64,000 nt of DNA from an uncultured Chloroflexota bacterium (GCA_913051545.1 CAJXCD010000001.1:172863-236862); one strand, 5' to 3'; counted from the first letter of the stretch, positions 8,457-18,166 are shown. A program made the numbers and translations. The notes: generated by a model from the sequence alone, not told the origin.

Positions 8457-9785
8457 ATGAAGCCAATCCTGATTAAACAAGGTAGGTTAATCGATCCTGA
8501 GCAAGGACGAGACGAAATATCTGATGTACTCCTAATGAATGGTCTCGTAGAGGCCGTCGGTGCCAACCTAACCGAACCTGACGGTGCAACAATTGTAGAT
8601 GCACAAGACTTGGTCGTTTCACCAGGATTCATAGATTTACATTGCCATCTTAGAGATCCTGGACACAGGGGGAAGGAAACGATTGCAACAGGCACGGCCG
8701 CCGCCGCGCGTGGCGGATTTACAACTCTGTGTGCCATGCCAAATACAGATCCGCCTTCGGACAACCGACCTGTCATTGAATATGTACTAGCTGCAGCTCG
8801 AGAGTCCGGCCTAGCGCGAGTCCTGCCCATCGGGTGTGTTACAAAAGGCAGCGAAGGGCTAGAATTGGCAGAAATGGGAAATCTGGCCGAGGCAGGTGTT
8901 GTAGCCTTTAGTGACGACGGCTCTCCTGTATCTAGCCCTCACATCATGCAACAGGCCCTTCTCTATGGCTCCCAATTAGGATTGCCAATAATTAATCACT
9001 GTGAAGACACTTCCTTGTCTGCAAATGGCTCGATGAACGCAGGATGGATTGCTACTCGATTGGGCTTAAACGGAATACCGAATTCTGCAGAAGAAGTGAT
9101 GGTTACCAGAGACATTCACCTAGCCGAACTAACAGGCGGCCATGTGCATATCGCTCATGCCAGCACCGCGGGAACCACTGAATTAGTCAGAAAAGCCAAG
9201 GCCAAAGGCGTACACGTCACATGCGAGGTCACGCCACACCACTTGACCCTAACTGACAAGGCCGTGCTAGGCACAGACCCCGATGTAAGTGCTTTTGGCC
9301 CCTTGTCATCCGGGGCTTACGACACTTTGGCTAAAGTTTCGCCTCCGCTTCGGTCCAACACCGACCGCATGTCTATGATTGCCGCGCTGAATGACGGTAC
9401 CGTTGACTTCGTATCCACCGACCATGCGCCTCATGGCATTACAGACAAAATGTGTAGTTTTGGCGACGCCGCGAACGGAATCAGTGTACTAGAAACTGCT
9501 CTGGGATCTTTAATGTCTCTTGTCCACACCAAAGCATTGTCTCTGCCTGTAATGATTGAAAAGCTCACGGCGTCGCCAGCAAAATTTCTTGGTTTGAACA
9601 TTGGCACATTAAAACCTGGCTTCTCGGCTGATATTACGATCATCGACCCTGACTTGGACTGGGTTGTGGATCCCTCCAAGTTCACATCTAAAGGCAAAAA
9701 CACACCTTTTTCGGGAAAGTCCTTAAAGGGCTCCGTCATAACCACGATTTACCAAGGGGAAATAGTCTATGGGGCTTCTACTTAA
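8457..9785 (+). CDS. pyrC: Dihydroorotase (class I)
   Basis: A 442-residue amidohydrolase that cyclises carbamoyl aspartate to dihydroorotate. Metal site: LHCHLRDPG (His62, His64), HCED (181-184) and STDHAPH (Asp322). The bridging residue appears to be an aspartate in FSDDGSP (Asp152/153), as in Aquifex-type class I enzymes, rather than a carboxylated lysine. It is separated from pyrB by 118 bases that show no open gene. Its TAA stop at 9783-9785 directly abuts the carA ATG. Confidence 0.95.
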   Translation: MKPILIKQGRLIDPEQGRDEISDVLLMNGLVEAVGANLTEPDGATIVDAQDLVVSPGFIDLHCHLRDPGHRGKETIATGTAAAARGGFTTLCAMPNTDPPSDNRPVIEYVLAAARESGLARVLPIGCVTKGSEGLELAEMGNLAEAGVVAFSDDGSPVSSPHIMQQALLYGSQLGLPIINHCEDTSLSANGSMNAGWIATRLGLNGIPNSAEEVMVTRDIHLAELTGGHVHIAHASTAGTTELVRKAKAKGVHVTCEVTPHHLTLTDKAVLGTDPDVSAFGPLSSGAYDTLAKVSPPLRSNTDRMSMIAALNDGTVDFVSTDHAPHGITDKMCSFGDAANGISVLETALGSLMSLVHTKALSLPVMIEKLTASPAKFLGLNIGTLKPGFSADITIIDPDLDWVVDPSKFTSKGKNTPFSGKSLKGSVITTIYQGEIVYGAST

Positions 9786-10895
9786 ATGTCCGTAAAAGAC
9801 GCTTATCTTATTCTACAGGACGGCTCTACCTTTAAAGGAGTGTCCTTTGGGGCAGAGTGCCATGCCATTGGAGAAGTCGTGTTTAGTACTTCCATGACAG
9901 GCTACCAAGAGATGCTTACAGATCCTTCTTTTGCTGGCCAAATTGTAGTGCCAACATACCCACTTATCGGCAACTACGGCATCAACGATCGAGATAACGA
10001 GTCCAGCAAAGTTCAAGTTGCTGGATTTGTTGTGCGTGATTTGTGCGAACAACCCAGCCACTCCCTAAGCACATCGAACTTACATAATTTTTTACTAGAC
10101 CATGGCGTTCCGGGGATCAGCGGGGTGGACACGAGGGCCGTGACTCGTCGTCTCCGTAGACACGGCGTTATGATGGGATCTATCGCTGTTGGCCAAGATA
10201 TAAAAACCGCCAGAGACGCTCTTCTTAATACCCCTAGCTATGGAGACATAGATCTAGTACCTAGCGTCAGCACAGATCGTTTTTCTATCTGGACAAAAGG
10301 TAACGGCAATAATCATTCTCGCGATCAGAATTACAAAGTTGTTGTTTATGACTATGGTGTCAAGAATAATATTTTGCGAATGTTACAAATCAAGGGGTGC
10401 GACACAATATCAGTTCCGGCGAATACGCCCTCTCAGGACGTATTAAGTCTTAACCCAGATGGGCTAGTCCTGTCCCCTGGGCCAGGTGATCCTGAACTAC
10501 TAGACTATGCTGTAGAATCGGTCTCCAGTCTTTTAGGACACTTCCCTGTACTGGGGATATGCCTGGGCAACCAAATTATGGCTCGTGCATTTGGCGGTAA
10601 AAATTACAAGTTAAAGTTTGGACACAGAGGAGGGAATCATCCGGTTCGAGATGTTGCGACTGGACGAGTCCACATCACTGCTCAAAACCACGGATACTCT
10701 GTGGATGCAGACAGTTTGCCTGCTGATGTAGAAGTAAGTCACCTTAGCCTAAACGACGGGACTGTTGAAGGACTGCGACATAAATCCATTCCCGCCATGA
10801 GCATACAATACCACTCTGAAGCATCTCCTGGACCACTAGATAATGCGTATATTTTTGACATATTCTTTAAGATGCTGGAGGACTGGACATCATGA
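9786..10895 (+). CDS. carA: Carbamoyl-phosphate synthase small (glutaminase) chain
   Basis: It releases ammonia from glutamine for carbamoyl phosphate synthesis. The N-terminal CarA domain (STSMTGYQEML) is followed by a class I glutamine amidotransferase domain with LSPGPGDPE, nucleophile Cys259 in GICLGNQ, and His343/Glu345 in QYHSEASPGP. Two conservative changes from the usual motifs are seen (GHQ to GNQ, HPE to HSE); the triad itself is complete. The ATG directly follows the pyrC stop codon, indicating translational coupling. Length is 369 residues, as usual. Confidence 0.95.
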   Translation: MSVKDAYLILQDGSTFKGVSFGAECHAIGEVVFSTSMTGYQEMLTDPSFAGQIVVPTYPLIGNYGINDRDNESSKVQVAGFVVRDLCEQPSHSLSTSNLHNFLLDHGVPGISGVDTRAVTRRLRRHGVMMGSIAVGQDIKTARDALLNTPSYGDIDLVPSVSTDRFSIWTKGNGNNHSRDQNYKVVVYDYGVKNNILRMLQIKGCDTISVPANTPSQDVLSLNPDGLVLSPGPGDPELLDYAVESVSSLLGHFPVLGICLGNQIMARAFGGKNYKLKFGHRGGNHPVRDVATGRVHITAQNHGYSVDADSLPADVEVSHLSLNDGTVEGLRHKSIPAMSIQYHSEASPGPLDNAYIFDIFFKMLEDWTS

Positions 10896-10959
10896 TCAGC
10901 CTTGCGGTCCGATATTTTATGCCGTCTAATATTTTAAACTGGCTCTGTGAGATATTCAG

Positions 10960-13900
10960 GTGAATACTCAATCAAATATTCACATAGAAAAAGTTCTGGT
11001 CATCGGCTCAGGTCCAATTATTATTGGTCAAGCCGCTGAATTCGACTACGCTGGCACCCAAGCGTGTAAGGCCCTTCGGGAAGAAGGGATTACCACCGTT
11101 TTGGTCAATTCCAATCCTGCGACGATTATGACAGATGAGGGTATCGCTGACAAAGTGTACATTGAACCTTTAACAGTTGATGTCATATCAAAAATAATAG
11201 ATGCAGAGCGACCTGATGGCATACTTCCCACTCTAGGAGGACAGACTGGCCTTAACCTTGCTGTGGATCTTGCAGAGTCTGGGGTGCTGGACAAATTCTC
11301 AGTGAAATTACTGGGCACTCCCCTAGAGGCCATCAAGAGTGCAGAGGACCGTGAACTTTTTAGAAAATTACTTGTAGGCATATCGGAGCCTGTGCTTCCC
11401 AGCACTACGGTTTCTTCAGTAAGTGAAGCTAAGGAAGCACTAAGCCGATTAGGGCTCCCTTTAGTGGTTCGCCCCGCGTATACCCTAGGGGGCACAGGAG
11501 GAGGAATAGCCAATACCGTGGAAGAGTTTATTGCGATAACCTCTTCCGGACTAGCAGCTAGCCCAATTACTCAGGTTCTTGTAGAAAAATCCCTGGTTGG
11601 GTGGAAAGAAGTCGAATATGAAGTTATGAGAGACGGTGCAGATAACTGCATAACCGTCTGTAATATGGAGAATATGGACCCTATGGGAGTTCACACAGGG
11701 GACAGTATAGTAGTGGCCCCTAGCCAAACGCTTTCAGACAAAGAGTACCAAATGCTGCGGTCTTCGAGCCTGAAAATTATTCGGGCTCTGGGCATCGAAG
11801 GCGGCTGTAACGTACAGTACGCTCTCGCACCAGGAGAAGTGGTGGCGAATGTACTTGCAGATAACGAAAATCTTGACGGTAGCTATTACGTCATTGAGGT
11901 GAACCCTCGAGTAAGTCGCAGCTCTGCTCTAGCAAGTAAGGCCACAGGATACCCAATAGCAAGAGTAGCAGCAAAAATTGCAGCAGGCAAAAGGCTTGAC
12001 CAAATTCAAAATGCTGTTACTAAAAAAACGTTAGCCGCGTTTGAGCCTTCTCTCGACTATTGCGTGGTCAAAATCCCAAGGTGGCCTTTCGATAAATTTC
12101 CTATAGCAGATAGGCGTATTGGTACCCAGATGAAGGCCACAGGTGAAGTGATGGCCATCGACCGTTCCTTCACGGCTGCTTTCTTGAAAGCTATTCGTTC
12201 CCTCGAAATTAGTGGCCGGGATCATTTATGGGAGGACCCGAACTGGAAAATTGAAGCTGGAGCAATTGGCTCATCTCGGTTCGAAAACGTTGCCTTGCAC
12301 CCAAACGACGAGAGGTTGTGGGCCATCCTGTATACCCTTAGAAAAGGCATAGGGCCAGAGAACCTTTCACAAATCACAGGCATAGACCCTTGGTTTACCC
12401 GGGCTTTAGCCTCAATAGTCTCTATGGAAGCTCGTTTAATTTCAGATACTCTAACGGAGGATTTATTAAGAAGAGCCAAGCGCTTAGGCCTGTCTGATTC
12501 AGCTATTGGGGTATTGGCTGACAGACCATACGAATCTATACGAAAATTGCGAGAGCGCTGGGATATTCGTCCAGTGTATAAAATGGTTGACACCTGTGCC
12601 GCTGAATTTGAAGCACAGACGCCTTATTTCTATAGCACATATGAACAAGAAAACGAAGCACTTCCTCTCGGAGGGAAAGCAGCACTTGTTGTTGGAAGTG
12701 GGCCTATCCGAATCGGACAAGGCATCGAATTCGACTACTGCTCTGTCCACGCTGCATGGGCCTTACAGAGCCTTGGGTTCAAAAGTATTATTGTCAACTC
12801 TAACCCCGAAACTGTTTCCACAGATTTTGATACCAGTGACAGGCTCTATTTTGAACCCCTTGATGACGAGAGCGTGCGAGATATTATCGAGAACGAGCGC
12901 GGGGTTGATGGTGAAGTCAACCTGGAAGCTATTCCTTCTGTAGTCCAGTTTGGAGGTCAAACCGCTATAAACCTTTCTCAGTCGCTCGACTCAGCCGGCC
13001 TACCGATTCTAGGCTCCTCTGCCAAAGCTATAGATACCGCATCAGACCGGCATCTTTTCGAAGAATTCCTTTCGGGAATCGGGATCCCCAATCCTCCTGG
13101 AGCAGCCGTAACTAGCGTTAAGAACGCCATAACAGTCGCCAACGAAGTTGGCTACCCAGTCTTGGTTAGGCCTAGCTATGTTCTTGGCGGAAGAGGAATG
13201 GAGGTTGTCCAAAACGAACCTGAGCTAGTACGCTACGTTACATCAGCGTTGGAAATGTGGGAACGCCGCCCTGTGCTTATTGATAAATATTTTGAAGGCC
13301 GCGAGGTGGAAGTTGATGCGGTGTGCGACGGAGAAAGCGTGTTAATCCCCGGCATTATGGAACATGTTGAACGGGCAGGTGTACACAGCGGAGACTCCAT
13401 GGCAATATACCCTGGCATTACCCTCACTGCGGAAGAGGTTGACACCGTTGTCGACTACACAACAAGGGTCGGTTTAGCCCTAGGGGTAAAAGGATTAATG
13501 AACATCCAGTATGTCCTGTTAGGGGGACCTACCTACCGCAATCCGGGACAACCACATCGCCTAGCAGGCGACACAGAAGTTTATATTATAGAAGTTAACC
13601 CACGCTCAAGCCGGACAATTCCTTTCATTTCTAAAATGGCGGGCGTCCCAATGGTACGGCTAGGCGTATCAGCAATGATTGGGAAAACCCTCAAAGAACA
13701 GGGATATGCCGGTGGCTTGTGGCCTAAACAATCTGCCATCGGAGTTAAGGCGCCTGTTTTCTCTATGTCTAAATTAGCCGGCGCCGACACATATCTTGGG
13801 CCGGAAATGAAGTCCACCGGGGAGGTCATGGGCATTGACAGTAAATTCCAGCCCGCGGTAGCCAAAGCGCTCCAGGCAGCTGGACTACTAATTCAACACG

Positions 13901-14301
13901 GTGGAACTGTTCTGCTAAGCATCTCAGATCGAAACAAAAAAGACGCCGAACCCCTGATTCAAGCCCTCTTTGCCAATGAGTGCAAATTTTATGCAACGCG
14001 GGGAACAGCCGCGATGATAGAGGCCCTTGGCATTCCTGTTGCCGCTGTGCCCAAGCGTCTAAACGAAGGGCACCCAAATGTCGTTGACCTAATCCTAAAC
14101 GGTTCTGTTGATGCCGTTGTCAATACTGTTACAGGGGACCGCGAGGCCCTTCAGGACGGATTCGAAATCCGACGGAATGCAGTTGAGCACGGCGTTCCTT
14201 GTTTCACCTCCATCGATACTGCTCGGATTGCCGCAGAAACCCTGCTTGATTCAGACAAGCCTTACTCTATAAAGCCTTTCCCCGAACATCGAAAAGGGTA
14301 A
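10960..14301 (+). CDS. carB: Carbamoyl-phosphate synthase large chain
   Basis: A 1113-residue partner of CarA. Two homologous ATP-grasp halves are visible: [18 protein letters not shown] near the start, and its second copy [18 protein letters not shown] near residue 585. The C-terminal MGS-like allosteric domain ([16 protein letters not shown], then [10 protein letters not shown] and NTVTGDREA) begins near residue 985. The start is GTG at 10960. It is slightly longer than E. coli CarB (1073). It closes the pyr operon; pyrD and pyrF are not in the window, and pyrE lies at 18.2 kb. Confidence 0.95.
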   Translation: MNTQSNIHIEKVLVIGSGPIIIGQAAEFDYAGTQACKALREEGITTVLVNSNPATIMTDEGIADKVYIEPLTVDVISKIIDAERPDGILPTLGGQTGLNLAVDLAESGVLDKFSVKLLGTPLEAIKSAEDRELFRKLLVGISEPVLPSTTVSSVSEAKEALSRLGLPLVVRPAYTLGGTGGGIANTVEEFIAITSSGLAASPITQVLVEKSLVGWKEVEYEVMRDGADNCITVCNMENMDPMGVHTGDSIVVAPSQTLSDKEYQMLRSSSLKIIRALGIEGGCNVQYALAPGEVVANVLADNENLDGSYYVIEVNPRVSRSSALASKATGYPIARVAAKIAAGKRLDQIQNAVTKKTLAAFEPSLDYCVVKIPRWPFDKFPIADRRIGTQMKATGEVMAIDRSFTAAFLKAIRSLEISGRDHLWEDPNWKIEAGAIGSSRFENVALHPNDERLWAILYTLRKGIGPENLSQITGIDPWFTRALASIVSMEARLISDTLTEDLLRRAKRLGLSDSAIGVLADRPYESIRKLRERWDIRPVYKMVDTCAAEFEAQTPYFYSTYEQENEALPLGGKAALVVGSGPIRIGQGIEFDYCSVHAAWALQSLGFKSIIVNSNPETVSTDFDTSDRLYFEPLDDESVRDIIENERGVDGEVNLEAIPSVVQFGGQTAINLSQSLDSAGLPILGSSAKAIDTASDRHLFEEFLSGIGIPNPPGAAVTSVKNAITVANEVGYPVLVRPSYVLGGRGMEVVQNEPELVRYVTSALEMWERRPVLIDKYFEGREVEVDAVCDGESVLIPGIMEHVERAGVHSGDSMAIYPGITLTAEEVDTVVDYTTRVGLALGVKGLMNIQYVLLGGPTYRNPGQPHRLAGDTEVYIIEVNPRSSRTIPFISKMAGVPMVRLGVSAMIGKTLKEQGYAGGLWPKQSAIGVKAPVFSMSKLAGADTYLGPEMKSTGEVMGIDSKFQPAVAKALQAAGLLIQHGGTVLLSISDRNKKDAEPLIQALFANECKFYATRGTAAMIEALGIPVAAVPKRLNEGHPNVVDLILNGSVDAVVNTVTGDREALQDGFEIRRNAVEHGVPCFTSIDTARIAAETLLDSDKPYSIKPFPEHRKG

Positions 14302-14393
14302 CACTCCCTGGTGGGTTTTGCTTTTTCAGCCTTGTCGCGGGGGGGGGTTTTCTAGACCGAAAAAATGTTCTAAACATCATCCTACGGGGTGTT

Positions 14394-14418
14394 GCCGTAC
14401 CGCGCACGCCTGTACGGC
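14394..14418. repeat. Inverted repeat, 7-bp arms
   Basis: GCCGTAC at 14394-14400 and GTACGGC at 14412-14418 pair perfectly around an 11-base loop. No T-run follows, so a simple terminator is unlikely. Confidence 0.55.
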
Positions 14419-14420
14419 CT

Positions 14421-14462
14421 GATCTACGACTAATATCTGCCCAAAATTTCCTGAGTTAGATC
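14421..14462. repeat. Inverted repeat, 6-bp arms
   Basis: GATCTA at 14421-14426 and TAGATC at 14457-14462 with a 30-base spacer. Alone it could be chance; it is listed because it sits in a run of four inverted repeats. Confidence 0.35.
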
Positions 14463-14470
14463 ACATGCCT

Positions 14471-14522
14471 AGGGCCCCCTATAACACGGCGCTTAGCAAC
14501 ACGAACGGCGTGTTATAGCCCT
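14471..14522. repeat. Long inverted repeat with bulge (14-bp stem)
   Basis: CTATAACACG (14479-14488) pairs perfectly with CGTGTTATAG (14509-14518). Outside it AGGG (14471-14474) pairs with CCCT (14519-14522), leaving a 4-base C bulge on the left arm. The loop is 20 bases. There is no T-run on either side. Confidence 0.7.
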
Positions 14523-14533
14523 AAACAGGACTT

Positions 14534-14566
14534 CATGAATTTCAAAAAAATATCCTGAAATTCATG
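14534..14566. repeat. Perfect inverted repeat, 11-bp arms
   Basis: CATGAATTTCA (14534-14544) and TGAAATTCATG (14556-14566) pair perfectly around an A-rich 11-base loop, 130 bases before the dnaA start. It could be an operator, a terminator-like structure for carB read-through, or part of the origin region. Confidence 0.7.
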
Positions 14567-14696
14567 TCTCTAAGGCTTGCAATGCCACACTCCTAACATG
14601 TTAGTATCACTCGTGTTCGGAGGACTGGCAACATTCTCAGCACCTCTCGTTATTTGTTTAATATTTGTCTTCATTTTTGTCGGAGATTATGCGTTT

Positions 14697-16061
14697 ATGG
14701 TCACAGAAAATAGGGTAGCCGATACGTGGAAGGCTGTTCTTGGAAAACTCCAGATCCAGGTTACTCGACCAAGTTACGATACTTGGCTGAAAGGAACCGT
14801 AGGCCTATCTTGCATTTCGGGTGAGATGGTCATAGGAGTCCCTAATGCCTTTGTTGCTGAAATGCTGGACCGCCGAATGCATTCTTTAATCTCAAAGACT
14901 CTGACAGACGTCCTGGGAAAAGAACACACCCTCCGATTCGAAATCACAGGATCCGTTTCTCCTGCAGAACATGATGATGTAGAAAGTGCACTTAGCCAGC
15001 CTGAAGAACGACAACCCGCCCAGTCCATGACCATTCGCGGGACTAGGATAAACCCTCGATATACTTTCGAGTCCTTCGTCGTCGGCAAGTCTAACGAACT
15101 CGCCCATGCAGCATCTTTGGCGGTAGCTGAAAGCCCAGGGACTTCTTATAACCCCCTCTTCATCTACTCCGATGTAGGGCTAGGAAAAACCCACCTATTA
15201 AACTCTATCGGGCTACGCCTGTCAGCCAAAGGGCTATCTCTGGAATATGCCACAACCGAAGAATTCACGAATGGCTATATCAAAGCTATCCGCGAGGGCA
15301 AGACCGACGATTTCCGAGATCGGTACCGCTCAGCCGATATTCTTCTCCTAGATGACATTCAGTTTATCATCGGGAAAGAGCAAACACAGGAAGGATTCTT
15401 TCACACTTTTAATTCTCTACATGCATCATCTCGGCAAATCGTGATCACTTGCGACAGACCGGCGACGCACTTAATGCTCCTAGAAGACCGAATACGCTCC
15501 AGGCTTACAGGAGGCCTAGTCGTAGACATTCAAAGGCCTGATCTAGAAACTCGCCAAGCTATTCTTGGCTCAAAGGCAGATGCCATTGGAGTTCATTTCC
15601 CAATTGAAGTTCTTGAATTTCTAGCTGAAAAGGTCGATTCCAATATAAGAGACCTTGAGGGATGTCTGAACCGAATTTCCGCATATACGCAACTTACATC
15701 AAGCCGGGTGTCTCTCGAAATCGCCGAGCGCTGCGTCAATGACATATTGCATTTGGGAGGTGCTAGAAAACGAGTTTCTGAAATCGAAATCCTCGAAACT
15801 GTCTGTGGGTATTTTGCGATAGATCAAGCCTCCGTCAAAGGAAAGGGAAGGGATAAGCCGACTACCCTAGCTCGACAGGTAGCGATGTATTTACTCAGAG
15901 AAGAATCTAAATTACCTCTAAGCGCCATAGGTAGATTCCTCGGGGGCAAGGACCATACTACTGTTCTTCATGCTCACCAGCGCATATCTAATCAAATTTC
16001 TTCAAATTCCCACCTCCGCAAGGACCTAGCCAATCTCCGCGAAGAGCTCGCGCGGTTGTAA
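14697..16061 (+). CDS. dnaA: Chromosomal replication initiator protein DnaA
   Basis: An AAA+ initiator, 454 residues. Domain I begins at once (TWKAVLGKLQIQVTRPSYDTWL). Walker A is SDVGLGKTH (about 158-166), Walker B is LLLDDIQF (about 216-223), and the C-terminal helix-turn-helix carries GGKDHTTVLHA, the DnaA signature. The ATG at 14697 is chosen because domain I follows directly and GGAGA lies ten bases upstream; the in-frame extension to 14577 would add a hydrophobic segment foreign to DnaA. The gene is followed by a DnaA-box cluster and obgE rather than by dnaN, which is absent here. Confidence 0.95.
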   Translation: MVTENRVADTWKAVLGKLQIQVTRPSYDTWLKGTVGLSCISGEMVIGVPNAFVAEMLDRRMHSLISKTLTDVLGKEHTLRFEITGSVSPAEHDDVESALSQPEERQPAQSMTIRGTRINPRYTFESFVVGKSNELAHAASLAVAESPGTSYNPLFIYSDVGLGKTHLLNSIGLRLSAKGLSLEYATTEEFTNGYIKAIREGKTDDFRDRYRSADILLLDDIQFIIGKEQTQEGFFHTFNSLHASSRQIVITCDRPATHLMLLEDRIRSRLTGGLVVDIQRPDLETRQAILGSKADAIGVHFPIEVLEFLAEKVDSNIRDLEGCLNRISAYTQLTSSRVSLEIAERCVNDILHLGGARKRVSEIEILETVCGYFAIDQASVKGKGRDKPTTLARQVAMYLLREESKLPLSAIGRFLGGKDHTTVLHAHQRISNQISSNSHLRKDLANLREELARL

Positions 16062-16079
16062 CTTTCTTTTTTTCTTAGT

Positions 16080-16260
16080 GTCACGTGTTAATAAATTGTT
16101 ATCTAATGTTAATCCTCCAAGTAATATAGTGGACAAAAATACCTACTAGTTCATTATCAACAGTAAGTAAAGTTACTTTCCACATAAAATCGCTTCATCA
16201 TCCACCATCTAAGACTGGTGGATTTCGGGTGGATAATGTTTTATCCACCTGCTTATTACA
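16080..16260. other. Putative replication origin (oriC) with DnaA boxes
   Basis: The AT-rich spacer after dnaA holds several DnaA-box-like 9-mers: TTATCAACA (16154-16162, +), CTTTCCACA (16176-16184, +), TCATCCACC (16198-16206, +), TTATCCACC on the minus strand at 16228-16236 and on the plus strand at 16241-16249. The last two form an inverted pair four bases apart. The AT-rich segment 16080-16140 before them could be the unwinding element. To the eye, plus-strand sequence is C-richer to the left (for example through the minus-strand genes at 1.3-6 kb) and G-richer to the right; I did not compute the skew. Confidence 0.75.
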
Positions 16261-16269
16261 TATTACTGT

Positions 16270-16275
16270 TATACT
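16270..16275 (+). promoter_or_regulatory. -10 element, possible leaderless start of obgE
   Basis: TATACT ends nine bases before the obgE ATG (16285), and no Shine-Dalgarno sequence is present. Transcription would then begin at or within a few bases of the start codon. The -35 region is weak. Confidence 0.4.
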
Positions 16276-16284
16276 CCATGCATC

Positions 16285-17553
16285 ATGTTAGATACTATTG
16301 AAATTAAAATACGTAGTGGTAATGGTGGTAATGGATCAATTAGTGGAAGGCGCGAAAAATTTGTGCCAGAGGGAGGACCCGATGGTGGTGATGGAGGCAA
16401 CGGAGGGTCAATAACAGTTTATGCAGATCCTAATGAAAATACATTACAGGGATATAGGTACAAGAAATATTTTAGCGCTGAGAATGGTGGCAATGGATCA
16501 GGCAAACTTCGACACGGGAAAGACGGTGAAGGGATTCTATTAAAAGTTCCGGTGGGAACGCAAGTGTGGTCTTTAGAAGGAAAGAGGGAACAACTTATAT
16601 ATGATCTAAATACTCCTAAAGCAGCCGTAGTGTTGGCTAAAGGAGGCAGGGGTGGTAATGGGAATGCTAAGTTCAAATCTTCGATCAACCGTTTCCCGCT
16701 ACTCGCGGAAGGTGGAGAACAAGGGAAACGGTTGATTGTTAGATTCGAACTCAAGTTGATATCGGATGTGGGAATAATTGGTTCCCCAAATGCAGGAAAA
16801 TCAAGTCTATTGGCAGCTGTTACAGCTGCTAAGCCGAAGATAGCTGATTACCCTTTCACAACGACAGAGCCTATTCTAGGAGTAGTAGTGCATCAAGACG
16901 TTGATTTCGTAATGGCTGACATACCTGGGTTATTGGAGGGAGCACACGAGGGGGTAGGCTTAGGCAGAGAATTCCTCAGGCACATCGAGAGAACCAGGCT
17001 GTTGCTTCATGTGGTGGACGGGAGCTTAGAAAATCCCTTGGAGGAATACAAAAAAGTTAGGAAGGAAATAGGTTTGTACAGCGAGGCAATGTTAGGGAAG
17101 CCAGAAGTAGTGGTTATAAATAAGATAGACGTAGTCAATAATGCCACAGGGCTTCAGGAAGAAATCGCTAAAGTCCGAGGGGAGGGGGTGAAGGTCATGT
17201 GGATATCAGCAGCTACAAGGGAGGGGCTAACTTCTCTAATGAATGGGGTTGTTGGGAAACTCAACGAGCTCCGCGATTCTTTCCCAGAAGGCGTTATTCC
17301 AAAAACTAATGCTGTAACCACATTGGTCCCTGAATCCGCTCCCCCGTCGATAAAAGAAACCGATGGAGAATATGTTGTCCGAGATGCCCGATCAGAGCGG
17401 ATTTCAAAGATGGTTGATCCAAGCAATTGGGATGCGAAGGTTCAATTTTACGAACATCTTCGGAGGAGCGGAGTGATTGCAGCCCTCGAAAAAACAGGAA
17501 TTTCAGGAGGAGATATCTATAGGATAGGGAACCTGAAATTGGAGTGGGCTTAA
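16285..17553 (+). CDS. obgE: GTPase Obg (ribosome assembly / stress GTPase)
   Basis: A 422-residue three-domain protein. The glycine-rich Obg fold (1-158, many GGNG/GGDG repeats) is followed by the GTPase domain with G1 GSPNAGKSS (166-174), G3 DIPGLLEGAHEGVGLG (about 212-227) and NKID. The C-terminal OCT domain (EYVVRDARSERISKMV to the end) is present; it is found in Firmicutes, Actinobacteria and relatives. It acts in large-subunit assembly. It starts directly after the putative origin and is followed by nadD with one base between. Confidence 0.95.
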   Translation: MLDTIEIKIRSGNGGNGSISGRREKFVPEGGPDGGDGGNGGSITVYADPNENTLQGYRYKKYFSAENGGNGSGKLRHGKDGEGILLKVPVGTQVWSLEGKREQLIYDLNTPKAAVVLAKGGRGGNGNAKFKSSINRFPLLAEGGEQGKRLIVRFELKLISDVGIIGSPNAGKSSLLAAVTAAKPKIADYPFTTTEPILGVVVHQDVDFVMADIPGLLEGAHEGVGLGREFLRHIERTRLLLHVVDGSLENPLEEYKKVRKEIGLYSEAMLGKPEVVVINKIDVVNNATGLQEEIAKVRGEGVKVMWISAATREGLTSLMNGVVGKLNELRDSFPEGVIPKTNAVTTLVPESAPPSIKETDGEYVVRDARSERISKMVDPSNWDAKVQFYEHLRRSGVIAALEKTGISGGDIYRIGNLKLEWA

Positions 17554-17554
17554 T

Positions 17555-18166
17555 TTGAAAACAGGAATTTTTGGGGGCACATTTGATCCTCCTCATTTGG
17601 GCCATGCATTAGTCGCAGAACAGGCTCTGCGGCAGTTGAACCTTGATCGCATCCTTTTTATGCCCGCCTCCAACCCATGGATGAAAGATCGAGAGAGAAT
17701 CACAGAAGTGGATAATAGGGTGGAAATGACAGTACTCGCAACAGAAGGCAATGACAAGTTTGTCGTGTCTCGGATGGAGGCGGACAGGGCAGGTCCTACT
17801 TATACCGCTGATACTTTGAGGGAGCTGAGAGAACAAGGGGAAGAAGAGATTTACCTAATTGTTGGCCTAGACACCTTAGCAGAGATTTCATTATGGCACA
17901 CGCCCAAATACATCGTCGAGATGGCAACTATAGTGGGGTATCCTCGGGATGGTTTCGAAAAAATTCCTGCGAGGCAACTGGATGCGGTCAAAGAAGGAGC
18001 TTCGAGAGAAGTGGTGTTGCTAACCGGTCCCACGGTAAGCATTAGCTCAACTCGTGTACGTGCTTATGTGTCAAAAGGACATTCTGTCGAAGGATTAGTT
18101 CCTGCCGCTGTGAACGAATATATTTCCGAGAAGGGTCTTTATGGAGGTACAGATGCGCGAAGCTGA
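17555..18166 (+). CDS. nadD: Nicotinate-nucleotide adenylyltransferase
   Basis: A 203-residue enzyme that adenylates nicotinate mononucleotide for NAD synthesis. The nucleotidyltransferase motif GGTFDPPHLGH is at 7-17 and the ISSTRVR motif is near the C-terminus. It starts with TTG one base after the obgE stop, with GGAG in the obgE end as ribosome-binding site. Its 3' end overlaps the pyrE start, so obgE-nadD-pyrE form a coupled operon. Confidence 0.93.
   Translation: MKTGIFGGTFDPPHLGHALVAEQALRQLNLDRILFMPASNPWMKDRERITEVDNRVEMTVLATEGNDKFVVSRMEADRAGPTYTADTLRELREQGEEEIYLIVGLDTLAEISLWHTPKYIVEMATIVGYPRDGFEKIPARQLDAVKEGASREVVLLTGPTVSISSTRVRAYVSKGHSVEGLVPAAVNEYISEKGLYGGTDARS

Larger units (their letters stand above)
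14302..14696. other. dnaA upstream region rich in inverted repeats
   Basis: About 395 bases without a gene. They hold a G-run (about 14339-14347), four inverted repeats (listed separately) and a perfect 12-base palindrome CTAACATGTTAG at 14593-14604. A possible dnaA promoter is TTGCAA (14577-14582) with TAGTAT (14602-14607), 19 bases apart, which is weak. Part of 14577-14696 is open in frame with dnaA and would encode a hydrophobic stretch; I treat this as non-coding leader. Confidence 0.5.

Noticed and set aside
14302-14350. A terminator after carB (CCC-TGGT-GGG then TTTTGCTTTTT, and a G-run)
   Set aside because: The stem has only three G-C pairs; the following T-run is interrupted. I cannot support it as a real terminator.
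14577-14696. A hydrophobic N-terminal extension of DnaA (in-frame 40 residues), suggesting a membrane-bound DnaA
   Set aside because: Family alignment by eye places domain I directly after the ATG at 14697, which has a GGAGA site. The hydrophobic stretch is best explained as open leader DNA.
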